Shown piece after piece: positions 8,588 to 16,190 of a DNA stretch of 40,995 nucleotides. The stretch's first letter is position 1. Each line of letters starts with the position of its first letter. Both the position numbers and the translations under genes were made by a program. This DNA is from an uncultured Collinsella sp. Lineage in GTDB: Bacteria; Actinomycetota; Coriobacteriia; Coriobacteriales; Coriobacteriaceae. A model generated the notes under the pieces. It worked only from the letters and a program-made list of their open reading frames with translations, ran no database searches and was not told where the DNA came from. The stretch covers positions 1 through 40,995 of the forward strand of contig CABUTN010000014.1 of NCBI GenBank assembly GCA_902494565.1, read 5' to 3'.

Positions 8588-9346
8588 TCACTCCTCGCTC
8601 TGCGAATACGAAGCGTCCAAAATCTCCTGCGCGTACGCACGCTCCTCGGGCGTGAGCCGCGCTGTCTCGATCAGATCGGGACGCCAGCGGCAGGTGCGCT
8701 CGATGGCGTTCTTGCGACGCCAGGCATTGACCTTGGCGTGATCGCCACTCACGAGCACCGGCGGCACGCCCTCGCCGTTGAACTCGGCGGGGCGGGTGTA
8801 CTGCGCGTACTCGAGCAGGCCTCCGTCCTCGGCGGTCGAGAACGACTCGTCGACGTTGCTCATCTCGTCGCCCAGGGCGCCGGGAATGAGGCGTACGACG
8901 GCATCGGCAACGACCATAGCGGGAAGCTCGCCGCCCGTAAGCACGTAGTCGCCGATCGACAGACGCTCATCGGCATACGCATACGCACGCTCGTCGACGC
9001 CCTCGTAGCGACTGCACACAAACAACAGGCGCTCACTTTTGAGCAGGCGCTCGGCCACATGCTGCGTAAAGGGCTCGCCGCAGGGGGTAAAGAACACCAC
9101 AGTGGGCTTGGGACCCTCCGCGCTAATGGCCTCGATGGCCTCTGCGATAGGCTCGACCTTCATGAGCATGCCCTGCCCGCCGCCGTACGGCTCGTCATCG
9201 ACGGTACGATGGCGGTCGTGCGTCCAGTCGCGCAGGTTATACGCCTTAAAATCAAAAAGGCCGGCCTTGCGGGCGCGGCCCAAAATCGACGTGGACATGA
9301 CGGGCTCAAACATCTCGGGAAAGACCGAAAGGGTCTCAATCAGCAT
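8588..9346 (-). CDS. trmD: tRNA (guanine-N1-)-methyltransferase TrmD
   Basis: Methylates G37 next to the anticodon of tRNAs reading CNN codons, which prevents +1 frameshifting. It is an essential SPOUT-class enzyme. The 252-residue length is typical. The N-terminus has ETLSVFPEMFEP, then DDEPYGGGQGM and LLFVCSRYEGVDERAYA. The trefoil-knot SAM site is SIGDYVLTGGELPA, and the C-terminal domain carries YTRPAEFNGEGVPPVL. The ribosome binding site GGGAGGA is strong. It sits between rimM (10 nt gap) and lepB (2 nt gap). rplS, its usual downstream neighbour, has been separated by lepB-glyQ-glyS-ppsR-ppdK. Confidence 0.97.
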   Translation of the reverse strand: MLIETLSVFPEMFEPVMSTSILGRARKAGLFDFKAYNLRDWTHDRHRTVDDEPYGGGQGMLMKVEPIAEAIEAISAEGPKPTVVFFTPCGEPFTQHVAERLLKSERLLFVCSRYEGVDERAYAYADERLSIGDYVLTGGELPAMVVADAVVRLIPGALGDEMSNVDESFSTAEDGGLLEYAQYTRPAEFNGEGVPPVLVSGDHAKVNAWRRKNAIERTCRWRPDLIETARLTPEERAYAQEILDASYSQSEE

Positions 9347-9356
9347 GTTGTCCTCC

Positions 9357-9878
9357 CTACTTGTCCATATCGATCAGGCCGTCCATCACGTGGACGGAAA
9401 TTGTTCCTGCATCGGGAAGATCGAGCACGACCTGCTCGATCACGGGAATCAGTACCTCGCCGTACCGATCACCCTCGACAACCCAAACATCGTTAGCGGG
9501 CGTCGACATGATCTCGACGATCGTGCCGAGCGAACCGAAGCGCTCGTCGACCACCTCGCGACCCATCAGATCGGTATAGGCAGCGTCAAGCGAATCGAGC
9601 TCAAAGTCGTCACGATTTGCCAGCACGTAGCATCCCGTGATGCCCTCGGCGGCCGTCAAATCGTCAATGCCCTCAAACGAGACCAGATCGCCATCGCCCG
9701 TATCGGTGACGGACACGACCGTGCAAAAGCGGTCGCGCTTGAGCGCCGGCGGCGTCAGGGCGACGCGCATACCCGGCTCTAATACAGAAGAAAGCCCCCG
9801 CAGCGGCTGCGCGAGGACCTCCCCCTTCCTTCCGTGCGGCTTGACCACACGGGCGATGTTTTTGTACTGAGACCTCAA
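9357..9878 (-). CDS. rimM: Ribosome maturation factor RimM
   Basis: RimM binds S19 and helps mature the 30S head. The 173-residue protein has the family N-terminus with IARVVKPHGRKGEVLAQP and a C-terminal PRC-barrel part including DLMGREVVDERFGSLGTIVEI and GEVLIPVIEQVVLD. The start is TTG at 9878, 4 nt after the khpA stop. No in-frame ATG exists before the conserved KPHG region, so an unusual start is required. The nearby AGGA is closer to the TTG than ideal, and translation is probably coupled to khpA. Confidence 0.94.
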   Translation of the reverse strand: MRSQYKNIARVVKPHGRKGEVLAQPLRGLSSVLEPGMRVALTPPALKRDRFCTVVSVTDTGDGDLVSFEGIDDLTAAEGITGCYVLANRDDFELDSLDAAYTDLMGREVVDERFGSLGTIVEIMSTPANDVWVVEGDRYGEVLIPVIEQVVLDLPDAGTISVHVMDGLIDMDK

Positions 9879-9882
9879 GGTC

Positions 9883-10167
9883 CTAGCCCAGAACCTCTAC
9901 CTCGACAGCAGTGTCGAGGCGAGCGGCCAGTGCACGGGCGAGCGTGCGAATGGCCTTGATGGTACGGCCACGACGGCCGATGACCTTAGCGACGTCATCC
10001 TCGGCGACCGAAACCTCAATCGTAGAGGCGTCGTCACCATCGATGACCTCAAGGCTCACGGAATCCGGGTCGTCGACGATCTGAACAACGAGATATTCGA
10101 CGAGATCGGCGATGCGATCTGAGAGCATTGCCTCACCCTCGAGCTGTGCAGCGTCAACCTCAGGCAC
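9883..10167 (-). CDS. khpA: KH-domain RNA-binding protein KhpA
   Basis: Small single-KH-domain RNA-binding protein (YlqC family). In Gram-positive bacteria it pairs with KhpB and influences cell elongation and division. The 94-residue product has the GxxG loop as VAKVIGRRGRTIKAIRTLARAL near residues 61-80. I chose GTG at 10167 because GAGGAG inside the rpsP 3' end sits 7 nt upstream and couples it to rpsP. An ATG 13 codons later (10128) would give the more usual family length of about 80 and has a weaker GGGTGAGG before it, so the exact start is open. The rpsP-khpA-rimM-trmD order is conserved in many bacteria. Confidence 0.93.
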   Translation of the reverse strand: MPEVDAAQLEGEAMLSDRIADLVEYLVVQIVDDPDSVSLEVIDGDDASTIEVSVAEDDVAKVIGRRGRTIKAIRTLARALAARLDTAVEVEVLG

Positions 10168-10170
10168 GAT

Positions 10171-10512
10171 TTACTCCTCGGCGCCCTCAGCGGCCTCAGC
10201 GGCAGCCTTAGCGGCCTCGGCCTCTTTGGCGAGCTGCTTCTTGGACTTCTTGACGACGGTCTCGGTCTTCTCGCCCTCGTTGGCGGCCTTGACCAGAGCG
10301 GCGACGGCGTCGGTGAGCTGAGCGCCCTTGGACTGCCAGTCGGCGATCTTCTCGAGGTCGAGGTTGATGGTCTTGGGGGCGGTCATCGGGTTGTAGCGGC
10401 CAACCTCCTCGATGATACGACCGTCACGCGGGGCGCGGGAATCGGCGACGACGACACGGTAGTACGGACGCTTCTTAGCGCCGTGACGAGCAAGGCGAAT
10501 CTTGACTGCCAA
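10171..10512 (-). CDS. rpsP: 30S ribosomal protein S16
   Basis: Ribosomal small-subunit assembly protein. The core AVKIRLARHGAKKRPYYRV plus DSRAPRDGRIIEEVGRYNPM is unmistakable. The initiation codon must be TTG at 10512 (TTG GCA GTC AAG). This places the conserved Ala-Val-Lys right after Met, and GGAGGA lies 8 nt upstream. A longer reading to an upstream ATG at 10548 would translate through that Shine-Dalgarno and add 12 unconserved residues. The 113-residue product has an Ala/Lys/Glu-rich C-terminal tail of about 30 residues beyond the usual end, as in several actinobacterial S16 proteins. It heads the minus-strand operon rpsP-khpA-rimM-trmD-lepB. Confidence 0.96.
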   Translation of the reverse strand: MAVKIRLARHGAKKRPYYRVVVADSRAPRDGRIIEEVGRYNPMTAPKTINLDLEKIADWQSKGAQLTDAVAALVKAANEGEKTETVVKKSKKQLAKEAEAAKAAAEAAEGAEE

Positions 10513-10531
10513 AGGAAACTCCTCCAACCAA

Positions 10532-10546
10532 GCAGCTTTAGGCTGC
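10532..10546 (-). promoter_or_regulatory. Small hairpin in the rpsP leader
   Basis: GCAGC and GCTGC form a 5-bp stem around a 5-nt loop that ends only a few nt before the rpsP Shine-Dalgarno. It could affect access to the TTG start. A functional role is inference. Confidence 0.3.
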
Positions 10547-10568
10547 AACTACAAACAAACAGTTGAAC

Positions 10569-10597
10569 ATAATACGCCATCGACGCGGGCAGGTGAA
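10569..10597 (-). promoter_or_regulatory. Promoter of the rpsP operon
   Basis: On the minus strand TTCACC (-35, 10592-10597) is 17 bp from TATTAT (-10, 10569-10574). The predicted start leaves a leader of about 50 nt before the rpsP TTG. A weaker upstream pair (TTGCAA, 16 bp, TAAGAT) may be a second promoter. Confidence 0.6.
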
Positions 10598-10701
10598 GTC
10601 CGTGAGACCAACTTCTTCGGTGTAGTCGAGGGCAAATCCATATCTTAGACAAGAATTCGGGATTTGCAAGCACATACACGCACCCCACATGAGCTGCGCG
10701 G

Positions 10702-10738
10702 TATACTCATGACATGGAAAGACGCGAACATACATACG
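10702..10738 (+). promoter_or_regulatory. dinB promoter region with candidate LexA-like box
   Basis: TATACT at 10702-10707 is a good -10 element, though no convincing -35 is seen. Transcription would start at or near the first ATG (10714). At 10725-10738, CGAACATACATACG matches 12 of 14 positions of the Gram-positive LexA consensus CGAAC-RNRY-GTTCG as I recall it. A SOS operator just downstream of the start would suit dinB, but the right half-site is imperfect. Confidence 0.35.
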
Positions 10739-11967
10739 GTTATGAGGATGCCATGGGCGTCACACCGCCTCCCTGGACGGGCCCGGCGGTGGGTCTGATG
10801 GACCTTGATGCGTTTTTTGCGAGCGTGGAGATGCTCGATCATCCCGAGTGGCGCGGCAAGCCGCTCATCGTGGGCGGAGACGCCGATTCGCGTGGCGTCG
10901 TGTCCACGTGTTCGTATGAGGCGCGTCGCTTTGGCGTGCACTCTGCCATGCCCTCGGCCGAGGCACAGCGCCTGTGCCCGCAGGCCATTTGGACGCATGG
11001 GCATTTTGATCGCTATCGTGAGGTCAGCGCGCAGGTCATGACGATTCTTGCCGAGGAGACGCCGCGCGTGGAGCGCGTATCCATCGACGAAGCCTTTATC
11101 GATATCACACCGGGCCGCTTTGCGCCCGAAGACCCGCTGCTAGTTGCGCGGCGTATAAGCGATCGCGTGGCAGCGCTGGGAGTGACGTGCTCCATCGGCG
11201 TGGGCTGCAACAAGACGGTCGCAAAGATCGCAAGCGAGCGGGATAAGCCGTTTGGGCTGACCATCGTGCGCCCCGGAACCGAGCAGCGCTTTTTGGCCGC
11301 GCTGCCGGTATCTGCCATGAGCGGCATCGGTCGCTCGGCCGAGGAGCGACTGCGCCGCATGCGCATCTACACCCTCGGCGAGCTATCACGTGCACCGGAA
11401 TCCACCTTGGCCTCTATTTTTGGCGTCAACGGCGAGCGCATGCGTCAGCGTGCGCTGGGACTCGAAATCTCTGAAGTCACGAGCCTCGATGAAGAGCGCG
11501 AGGTCAAGTCGGTCAGCAATGAACGCACCTTTGCTAATGATTTGACTGAGCGTGGGGATATTGAGGCGGCGATTGCGCTGTTGGGAGAGTCAGTGGGACG
11601 CCGTCTGCGCCGTCAGGGGCTGACGGGTGCCACGGTAACGCTCAAGCTCAAGTATTCGTATGGCAGCGGGCGTACGGCACAGCGCCGGCTGCCTCATCCG
11701 ACCGACGATGAGAACATTTTCGTGGCGGTTGCACTCGAACTGCTCGACAACATCTGGCAGGATGGCATGCATGTTCGCTTAGCGGGCATCGGCATGAGCG
11801 ACTTCGACCACCAAGGCGGCATCCAGACTGACCTGTTCTGCGAGATCGATGACCGCGGAGCCCAATCCAGCGACCGCCGCGACCTCTCCGTCGCCATCGA
11901 CGCCGTCCGAGACAAATTCGGCGACACCGCCCTTTCCTTCGGCCGCCAATCCCGCTTCAACGATTAA
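10714..11967 (+). CDS. dinB: DNA polymerase IV (Y-family)
   Basis: Error-prone translesion polymerase used when replication stalls. The 417-residue protein has the Y-family palm motif VGLMDLDAFFASVEM with the first metal-binding Asp. The second catalytic site is RVSIDEAFIDI (Asp-Glu). CSIGVGCNKTVAKIAS and helix-hairpin-helix MSGIGRSAEERLRRM also appear, followed by a little-finger domain. It ends without an obvious beta-clamp motif except possibly QTDLF at residues 371-375, which resembles QxxLF. Two starts are possible. ATG 10714 would be leaderless behind the TATACT box. ATG 10753 has GAGGA 4 nt upstream and would leave the LexA-like site in the 5' UTR. The gene diverges from rpsP and converges with the RAYT gene. 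Confidence 0.96.
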   Translation: MERREHTYGYEDAMGVTPPPWTGPAVGLMDLDAFFASVEMLDHPEWRGKPLIVGGDADSRGVVSTCSYEARRFGVHSAMPSAEAQRLCPQAIWTHGHFDRYREVSAQVMTILAEETPRVERVSIDEAFIDITPGRFAPEDPLLVARRISDRVAALGVTCSIGVGCNKTVAKIASERDKPFGLTIVRPGTEQRFLAALPVSAMSGIGRSAEERLRRMRIYTLGELSRAPESTLASIFGVNGERMRQRALGLEISEVTSLDEEREVKSVSNERTFANDLTERGDIEAAIALLGESVGRRLRRQGLTGATVTLKLKYSYGSGRTAQRRLPHPTDDENIFVAVALELLDNIWQDGMHVRLAGIGMSDFDHQGGIQTDLFCEIDDRGAQSSDRRDLSVAIDAVRDKFGDTALSFGRQSRFND

Positions 11968-12002
11968 CCGCCTTTGGGCAAAAAGAAAGCCGGGCAGCTG
12001 CG

Positions 12003-12037
12003 AATGATTATTCTAGGACGGGGATTTTTTAATCATT
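12003..12037 (+). repeat. REP-like palindrome, left of the RAYT gene
   Basis: A 35-bp imperfect palindrome with arms AATGATT / AATCATT around the core TTCTAGGACGGGGAT. The same core occurs in inverted orientation at the other end of the transposase-like gene and twice at 38.5 kb. It lies 35 bp after the dinB stop. Confidence 0.85.
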
Positions 12038-12044
12038 TGGAGCG

Positions 12045-12785
12045 TCATTTCGCCCTTTGAATGATATTGGTCCCAATTCCCGTCAGACGCGAAATCTGGT
12101 CAATCGTAAACCCCCGATGCCTCAACACTGCCAGAAGACGATTTCGCTCTGATTTCGGCAAAGTTTTAAGCTGATAAGGCTCATGAGGAGCCAAAAGAGC
12201 CCGGGCAACTTCCAGCGCATCCATATCGGAGATATGCTTACCTTCGGGCATAAAATAGGGATTAGGCTTGCCGTCGGTACTCGAAAGATAAAACGCTTCC
12301 GTACCCCCAAACAGATTGAGAATACCTTCACAATCACAAATTTCGGGATGAGAGAAATACTCATGGAAGCTGCTCCAGCGATACAGAGGAGCAGAAGAAA
12401 TACCTGCTTTTGCAGGATTGTCGTGTATGTATCGGACGCAACGGAGCAGCTGTTTGTCGTCAGAAATGATCACACTCTTGAATCGTTCCTGGAACACCGG
12501 TCCGCGGCGACCGGTTTTTTGATTGAAGTGTTTCGCATATGCCGTATCAATCGCATGCATAGCAACGCTCATCTGATTATCGAGATCATCAAATAGCAGG
12601 TGAACATGATTGTCCATGAGGCACCAGGCAAGAAGACGAATATGAGCGGACGTAAATCGTCTGTTCAATAGATTGAGAAAATAAAGGCGATCGTCATCGT
12701 CTTCGAAGATCAGCTGGCCAGCACAGCCCTTGAGCATGACGTGATAATGGCCGAGTTCGGACAACGCACGGGCAACACGAGTCAT
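12045..12785 (-). CDS. REP-associated tyrosine transposase (Y1_Tnp / RAYT-like)
   Basis: Single-strand DNA endonuclease of the HUH, IS200/IS605-like superfamily. RAYTs are domesticated relatives thought to spread or maintain REP/REPIN repeats. From the ATG at 12785 (strong GGAAGGGAGG upstream) the product is 246 residues. GHYHVMLKG lies near residue 12. The metal-binding HUH motif is DNHVHLL (H60, H62), and the catalytic Tyr is in RYIHDNPAKAG (Y119). A C-terminal helix-turn-helix-like stretch is FTIDQISRLTGIGTNIIQ. The gene is bracketed by two inverted REP palindromes that carry the same core, which supports the RAYT assignment. Its GC content and codon use look lower and less biased than the neighbours, suggesting acquisition. 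It is intact, with all catalytic residues present. Confidence 0.93.
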   Translation of the reverse strand: MTRVARALSELGHYHVMLKGCAGQLIFEDDDDRLYFLNLLNRRFTSAHIRLLAWCLMDNHVHLLFDDLDNQMSVAMHAIDTAYAKHFNQKTGRRGPVFQERFKSVIISDDKQLLRCVRYIHDNPAKAGISSAPLYRWSSFHEYFSHPEICDCEGILNLFGGTEAFYLSSTDGKPNPYFMPEGKHISDMDALEVARALLAPHEPYQLKTLPKSERNRLLAVLRHRGFTIDQISRLTGIGTNIIQRAK

Positions 12786-12825
12786 CGAAACCCTCCCTTC
12801 CAAGGATGCAGTAGTCACAGCATAC

Positions 12826-12878
12826 AAAAGGAAAGGAAGAAAAGGGCCGAACCGCCCAACAAAGGTGAGCGGTTCGGC
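12826..12878 (-). terminator. Terminator of the obgE-nadD-yqeK-rsfS unit
   Basis: A perfect 10-bp stem (GCCGAACCGC at one arm, GCGGTTCGGC at the other; 12846-12855 and 12869-12878) is followed on the minus strand by CCTTTTCTTCCTTTCC. It lies beyond the rsfS stop and the right REP. It should isolate the upstream operon from the RAYT gene. Confidence 0.75.
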
Positions 12879-12888
12879 AAACGGTAGC

Positions 12889-12923
12889 AATGATTATTTT
12901 ATCCCCGTCCCAGAAAAATCATT
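12889..12923 (-). repeat. REP-like palindrome, right of the RAYT gene
   Basis: Inverted partner of the copy at 12003. Read on the minus strand it has arms AATGATT / AATCATT and core TTCTGGGACGGGGAT. Its end touches the stop codon of rsfS (TAA at 12925-12923), so the element abuts that gene exactly without damaging it. Confidence 0.85.
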
Positions 12924-13378
12924 TAGAGGAGGTCGAGGGGAAGCTGGGGGGCGTCTCCCCAGAGTTTCTCGAGGCGGTAGAAGTCGCGGGCTTCGGGAGT
13001 GAAGACGTGGACGACAACCGAACCATAGTCCATGAGCATCCAGGTCTTCTGCTCGCGGCCCTCGATGGAGAACGGATGCTCGCCGCAAGCCTCGGCGACC
13101 TTCTCCTCGATCTCGTCGACGATAGAATCGACCTGGCGGTTGTTGGTACCGGTGGCAAGCACAAAGTAGTCGCACACATCGGAAAGCTCGGTCAGGTCGA
13201 GCACCTGAACGTCCTCACCCTTCTTGTCGTAGGCGGCCTGCGCGGCGGCGCGGGCAACATCCTCGGCGGCGACACCGCTCGCGGACAGCGAGGCGGCGGT
13301 ACGGTCGGACGTGGCGGCGAAGCTCTTGTGCTCCACACCTTCAAGAATCTGCTCGTCGGTCATGGTCTCGTCGGCCAT
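12923..13378 (-). CDS. rsfS: Ribosome silencing factor RsfS
   Basis: RsfS (DUF143/Iojap family) binds L14 and blocks 50S-30S joining in nutrient limitation. The 151-residue protein has a 40-residue Ala/Glu-rich N-terminal extension. The conserved domain follows: VQVLDLTELSDVCDYFVLATG, RQVDSIVDEIEEKV, and GREQKTWMLMDYGSVVVHVFTPEARDFYRLEKLWGDAP in its conserved pieces. The ATG at 13378 has AAGAGG upstream. It is the last gene of the obgE-nadD-yqeK-rsfS run, an order seen in many Gram-positive bacteria. The stop codon is contiguous with a REP element. Confidence 0.95.
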   Translation of the reverse strand: MADETMTDEQILEGVEHKSFAATSDRTAASLSASGVAAEDVARAAAQAAYDKKGEDVQVLDLTELSDVCDYFVLATGTNNRQVDSIVDEIEEKVAEACGEHPFSIEGREQKTWMLMDYGSVVVHVFTPEARDFYRLEKLWGDAPQLPLDLL

Positions 13379-13405
13379 GGAATACCTCTTTCTAGACAGC
13401 CCGAG

Positions 13406-14014
13406 CTAGCGCAGCTGGGCGTAATGGTTGTAAATCGTAATAGCTGTGGGATAAAGATAGCGCCCGGACTGGATCACATAGACCAAACCCTGCGCAAAAC
13501 AGGAGAAGAACAACTCGTCGAGCGTCGACTCCCCCACCATCTTGCGCAGCGCATGCGCATAGTCGCCGTGGCGGTTGGGCTCGATGGCATCGGCCACAAA
13601 GACCACCATATCGAGCGGCGTCATGTCGCAGGCACCCACGGTGTGACGGTCGACAGCCTGGAAAACGGCCGGCGACAACTCGGGGAAAAGCTGCGGAAGC
13701 TCATAGGCGGCAACAGGGCCATGCAAAAGCGGCGTCGCGGCAGAAGGAGAGCCGGCAATCTTAATGCCGTAATGCAGAGCGCGCGTGACCAGCTCGTCAT
13801 CGGAAAGCACCTTGTCCCAGTCGTGGATCAAGCCGGCGGCAGCGGCATCAAAGCGGTCGACGCCGTAGACCTCGGCCAGATGAAGTGCGGTCTCGGCAAC
13901 ACCCAGCGAATGCACATAGCGCTTGCGCTTATCCTTCATGCGAACATCGAGCAGCTCCTGAATGCGCTTGAGCAGCGCGCGCTCATCGCCCTCAAACTGA
14001 TCCTCTACCGACAA
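13406..14014 (-). CDS. yqeK: HD-domain bis(5'-nucleosyl)-tetraphosphatase, YqeK family
   Basis: YqeK proteins are HD-domain hydrolases that split diadenosine tetraphosphate symmetrically. The 202-residue protein shows RYVHSLGVAETALHLAE, then the HD motif GLIHDWDKVLSDDEL, a further His in LLHGPVAAYEL, and AVDRHTVGACDMTPLDMVVFVADAIEPNR. These are the metal-binding and substrate residues of the family. The start is TTG at 14014 with GGGGG upstream. The next Met (residue 26) is too close to the first conserved His. It lies 12 nt after nadD, its usual partner, with rsfS next, and the three are likely cotranscribed. Confidence 0.92.
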   Translation of the reverse strand: MSVEDQFEGDERALLKRIQELLDVRMKDKRKRYVHSLGVAETALHLAEVYGVDRFDAAAAGLIHDWDKVLSDDELVTRALHYGIKIAGSPSAATPLLHGPVAAYELPQLFPELSPAVFQAVDRHTVGACDMTPLDMVVFVADAIEPNRHGDYAHALRKMVGESTLDELFFSCFAQGLVYVIQSGRYLYPTAITIYNHYAQLR

Positions 14015-14026
14015 CGTAGACCCCCG

Positions 14027-14704
14027 TCACTCAAAATCTTCTTGGCCCAAATCGGCATATAGCCTGCGTTTGCGAATGTAGCCGAGCACGGACTCGCTCG
14101 TAAGATAGCGCACGCTCATGCCGCGGGCAACTCGCTTACGAATGTTCGTCGAGCTGATCGCCAGCGCCGGAATCTGGATATAACGCACGTCGAACGGCAG
14201 CCCCGACTCTTTGATTCGGGCACGCGCCGTATCGATATCAAAGCCCGGTCGCGTCGCCGCAATAAAGGTAGCAAGCTCAGCGATTCGTTCGGCATCATGC
14301 CAGGTCACAATATCGATAATCGCGTCGGCGCCCGTAATAAAGTAGAGCTTTACCTGCGGCGGATAAAAGTCGCGAAGGGCATGAAGCGTATCGGCCGTAT
14401 AGGTTACACCCGGACGGTCAATCTCGAACCGGCTCGCCAAAAAGGCCGGGTTCGCAGCGGTGGCGAGGACCGTCATGGCATAACGGTCCTCGGCAGGCGT
14501 CACCGGCTTGTCAAGCTTAAAGGCAGGAGAGCCCGCCGGCATAAAGAGCACAGCGTCCAAGTCGAGCGACTCGCGCGCCTGCTCGGCGGTCACCAGGTGC
14601 CCGTAATGGATGGGATCAAAGGTGCCACCCATAATGCCGAGCCTAAACTCCTGCCCGTCCTCTAGAGGAAGCTCGGGCAGACCGATTCCACCGCGCAGCG
14701 ACAT
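14027..14704 (-). CDS. nadD: Nicotinate-nucleotide adenylyltransferase
   Basis: Converts nicotinate mononucleotide and ATP to deamido-NAD in NAD biosynthesis. The nucleotidyltransferase signature LGIMGGTFDPIHYGHLVTAEQA lies near residues 22-43. The second motif is ISSTNIRKRVARGMSVRYL near the C-terminus. The 225-residue length is slightly long because of an N-terminal extension of about 20 residues (MSLRGGIGLPELPLEDGQEF). The ATG lies 3 nt after the obgE stop, so translation is probably coupled. Confidence 0.96.
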   Translation of the reverse strand: MSLRGGIGLPELPLEDGQEFRLGIMGGTFDPIHYGHLVTAEQARESLDLDAVLFMPAGSPAFKLDKPVTPAEDRYAMTVLATAANPAFLASRFEIDRPGVTYTADTLHALRDFYPPQVKLYFITGADAIIDIVTWHDAERIAELATFIAATRPGFDIDTARARIKESGLPFDVRYIQIPALAISSTNIRKRVARGMSVRYLTSESVLGYIRKRRLYADLGQEDFE

Positions 14705-14707
14705 GGC

Positions 14708-16174
14708 TTACTCGCCCTCCGAGGTCTCGGCATCGTCCGCGGCATCCACCGCATCGACAACCTCGACGCCCTCATCCGCAGCATCGGTAACGTCAATGGC
14801 CTCAACGGCAACGTCCTCGCCAGCATCCTCGAGCTCCTCGTACTCCGAGAAGTCCTCAGCGCCCTCAAAGTCAAAGGCGCGCTGGCAAATGCGGACCTCG
14901 TCGCCCGCACGGCAACCGGCCTTCTCGAGCGCGTCGTCAACACCCATACGCGCAAACTTATGCTGCAGGTAAATGACGGCTTCCTCATTTTCCCAGTCGG
15001 TCTGAATGACCATGCGCTCGATGGCGCGACCGACCACGCGGAAGGCACCGGGCTCTTCCTGGACAATGCGGAAACGCTTCTCACGCTGCAGGCGACGGCG
15101 TTCCCACTCATCGTCGCGCAGAACGACCGGCTCATCGGAGACAGCCAACTCGGCGCGCAGCTTAGCCACCTGCTCGCCCACGGCAAGCATCAGCGTGTTG
15201 AGGCCGGCGCCCGTAACAGCAGACACGGCAAAGAACATATGGCCATCGTCGAGCGCCGCACGCTTAAGGTCGGCAATCTTGTCAGCCGTGCCCGGCGCAT
15301 CGCACTTGTTAGCGACGACGATCTGCGGACGCTCCGAAAGCTCGGCGCCATACTGCCCGAGCTCGCGGTTGATGATGCGATAGTCCTCGACCGGATCGCG
15401 ATCCTCAAAACCACCCGTCATATCGACGACGTGCATGATGAGTGCCGTGCGCTCGATGTGGCGCAGGAACTGATGGCCCAGGCCCTTGCCCTCGCTCGCA
15501 CCCTCGATGAGGCCGGGGACGTCGGCAACGACATAGGAGTACTCGCCGGCACGCACCATGCCCAGATTGGGCACGAGCGTGGTAAACGGGTAGTCGGCAA
15601 TCTTAGGACGGGCGGCGCTCATGCGCGCGATGAGCGATGACTTACCCACCGAGGGGAAGCCCACGAGCGCGGCATCGGCCATAAGCTTCATCTCGAGCTC
15701 GATCCAGTGTTCCTCGGCAGGCTCGCCGAGCTGGGCAAAGGCCGGAGCGCGACGCACCGACGTCACAAAGTGTGTGTTGCCCAGACCGCCGGCACCGCCG
15801 GGCGCCACGACGACGCGCTCGCCGTCGTGCACCAGGTCGGCAATCTCGAACATCGGGGTCTGCGTCTCGGGATCGAGCTCGCGCACCACGGTACCCATAG
15901 GGACCTTGAGAATCAGGTCCTCGCCGCTCTTACCGTTACGACGGGCACCCTGCCCGTGCGTGCCGCGCTCGGCGCGGAAGTGATGCTTAAAGCGGTAATC
16001 GATCAGCGAAGACAGCTGAGCATCGGCCTGGATGACGACATTGCCGCCACGACCGCCGTCGCCGCCATCGGGGCCGCCCTTGGGGACAAATGCCTCGCGC
16101 CTAAACGACATGCATCCGGCTCCGCCGTCGCCGCCGCACACGTTAATGCGGCTGATATCGGTGAACTGTGACAA
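14708..16174 (-). CDS. obgE: GTPase Obg (CgtA)
   Basis: Essential ribosome-associated GTPase involved in 50S maturation and stress control. The N-terminal Gly-rich Obg fold includes GGDGGRGGNVV and GTHGQGARRNGKSGEDL. The G domain has GFPSVGKSSLIARM (G1), DVPGLIEGASEGKGLGHQFL (G3 region), VANKCDAPG (G4) and FAVSAVTGAG (G5). The C-terminal OCT domain follows, with a strongly acidic Ala/Glu/Asp tail of about 50 residues, typical of larger Obg proteins. The start is TTG at 16174, with AGGAGG 8 nt upstream. It follows rplU-rpmA, a near-universal neighbour pair, but an intrinsic terminator lies between. Confidence 0.96.
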   Translation of the reverse strand: MSQFTDISRINVCGGDGGAGCMSFRREAFVPKGGPDGGDGGRGGNVVIQADAQLSSLIDYRFKHHFRAERGTHGQGARRNGKSGEDLILKVPMGTVVRELDPETQTPMFEIADLVHDGERVVVAPGGAGGLGNTHFVTSVRRAPAFAQLGEPAEEHWIELEMKLMADAALVGFPSVGKSSLIARMSAARPKIADYPFTTLVPNLGMVRAGEYSYVVADVPGLIEGASEGKGLGHQFLRHIERTALIMHVVDMTGGFEDRDPVEDYRIINRELGQYGAELSERPQIVVANKCDAPGTADKIADLKRAALDDGHMFFAVSAVTGAGLNTLMLAVGEQVAKLRAELAVSDEPVVLRDDEWERRRLQREKRFRIVQEEPGAFRVVGRAIERMVIQTDWENEEAVIYLQHKFARMGVDDALEKAGCRAGDEVRICQRAFDFEGAEDFSEYEELEDAGEDVAVEAIDVTDAADEGVEVVDAVDAADDAETSEGE

Positions 16175-16190
16175 CAGAATCGCCTCCTAC

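Noticed and set aside
12045..12785. A mobile IS200/IS605 element
   Set aside because: There is no orfB (TnpB) partner, and the flanks are REP palindromes with an HTH-like C-terminus, as in single-copy RAYTs, not IS ends. Independent mobility is not shown.
12890..14062. A 390-codon plus-strand frame starting in the right REP and spanning rsfS/yqeK
   Set aside because: It is antisense to three conserved genes and starts inside a repeat.
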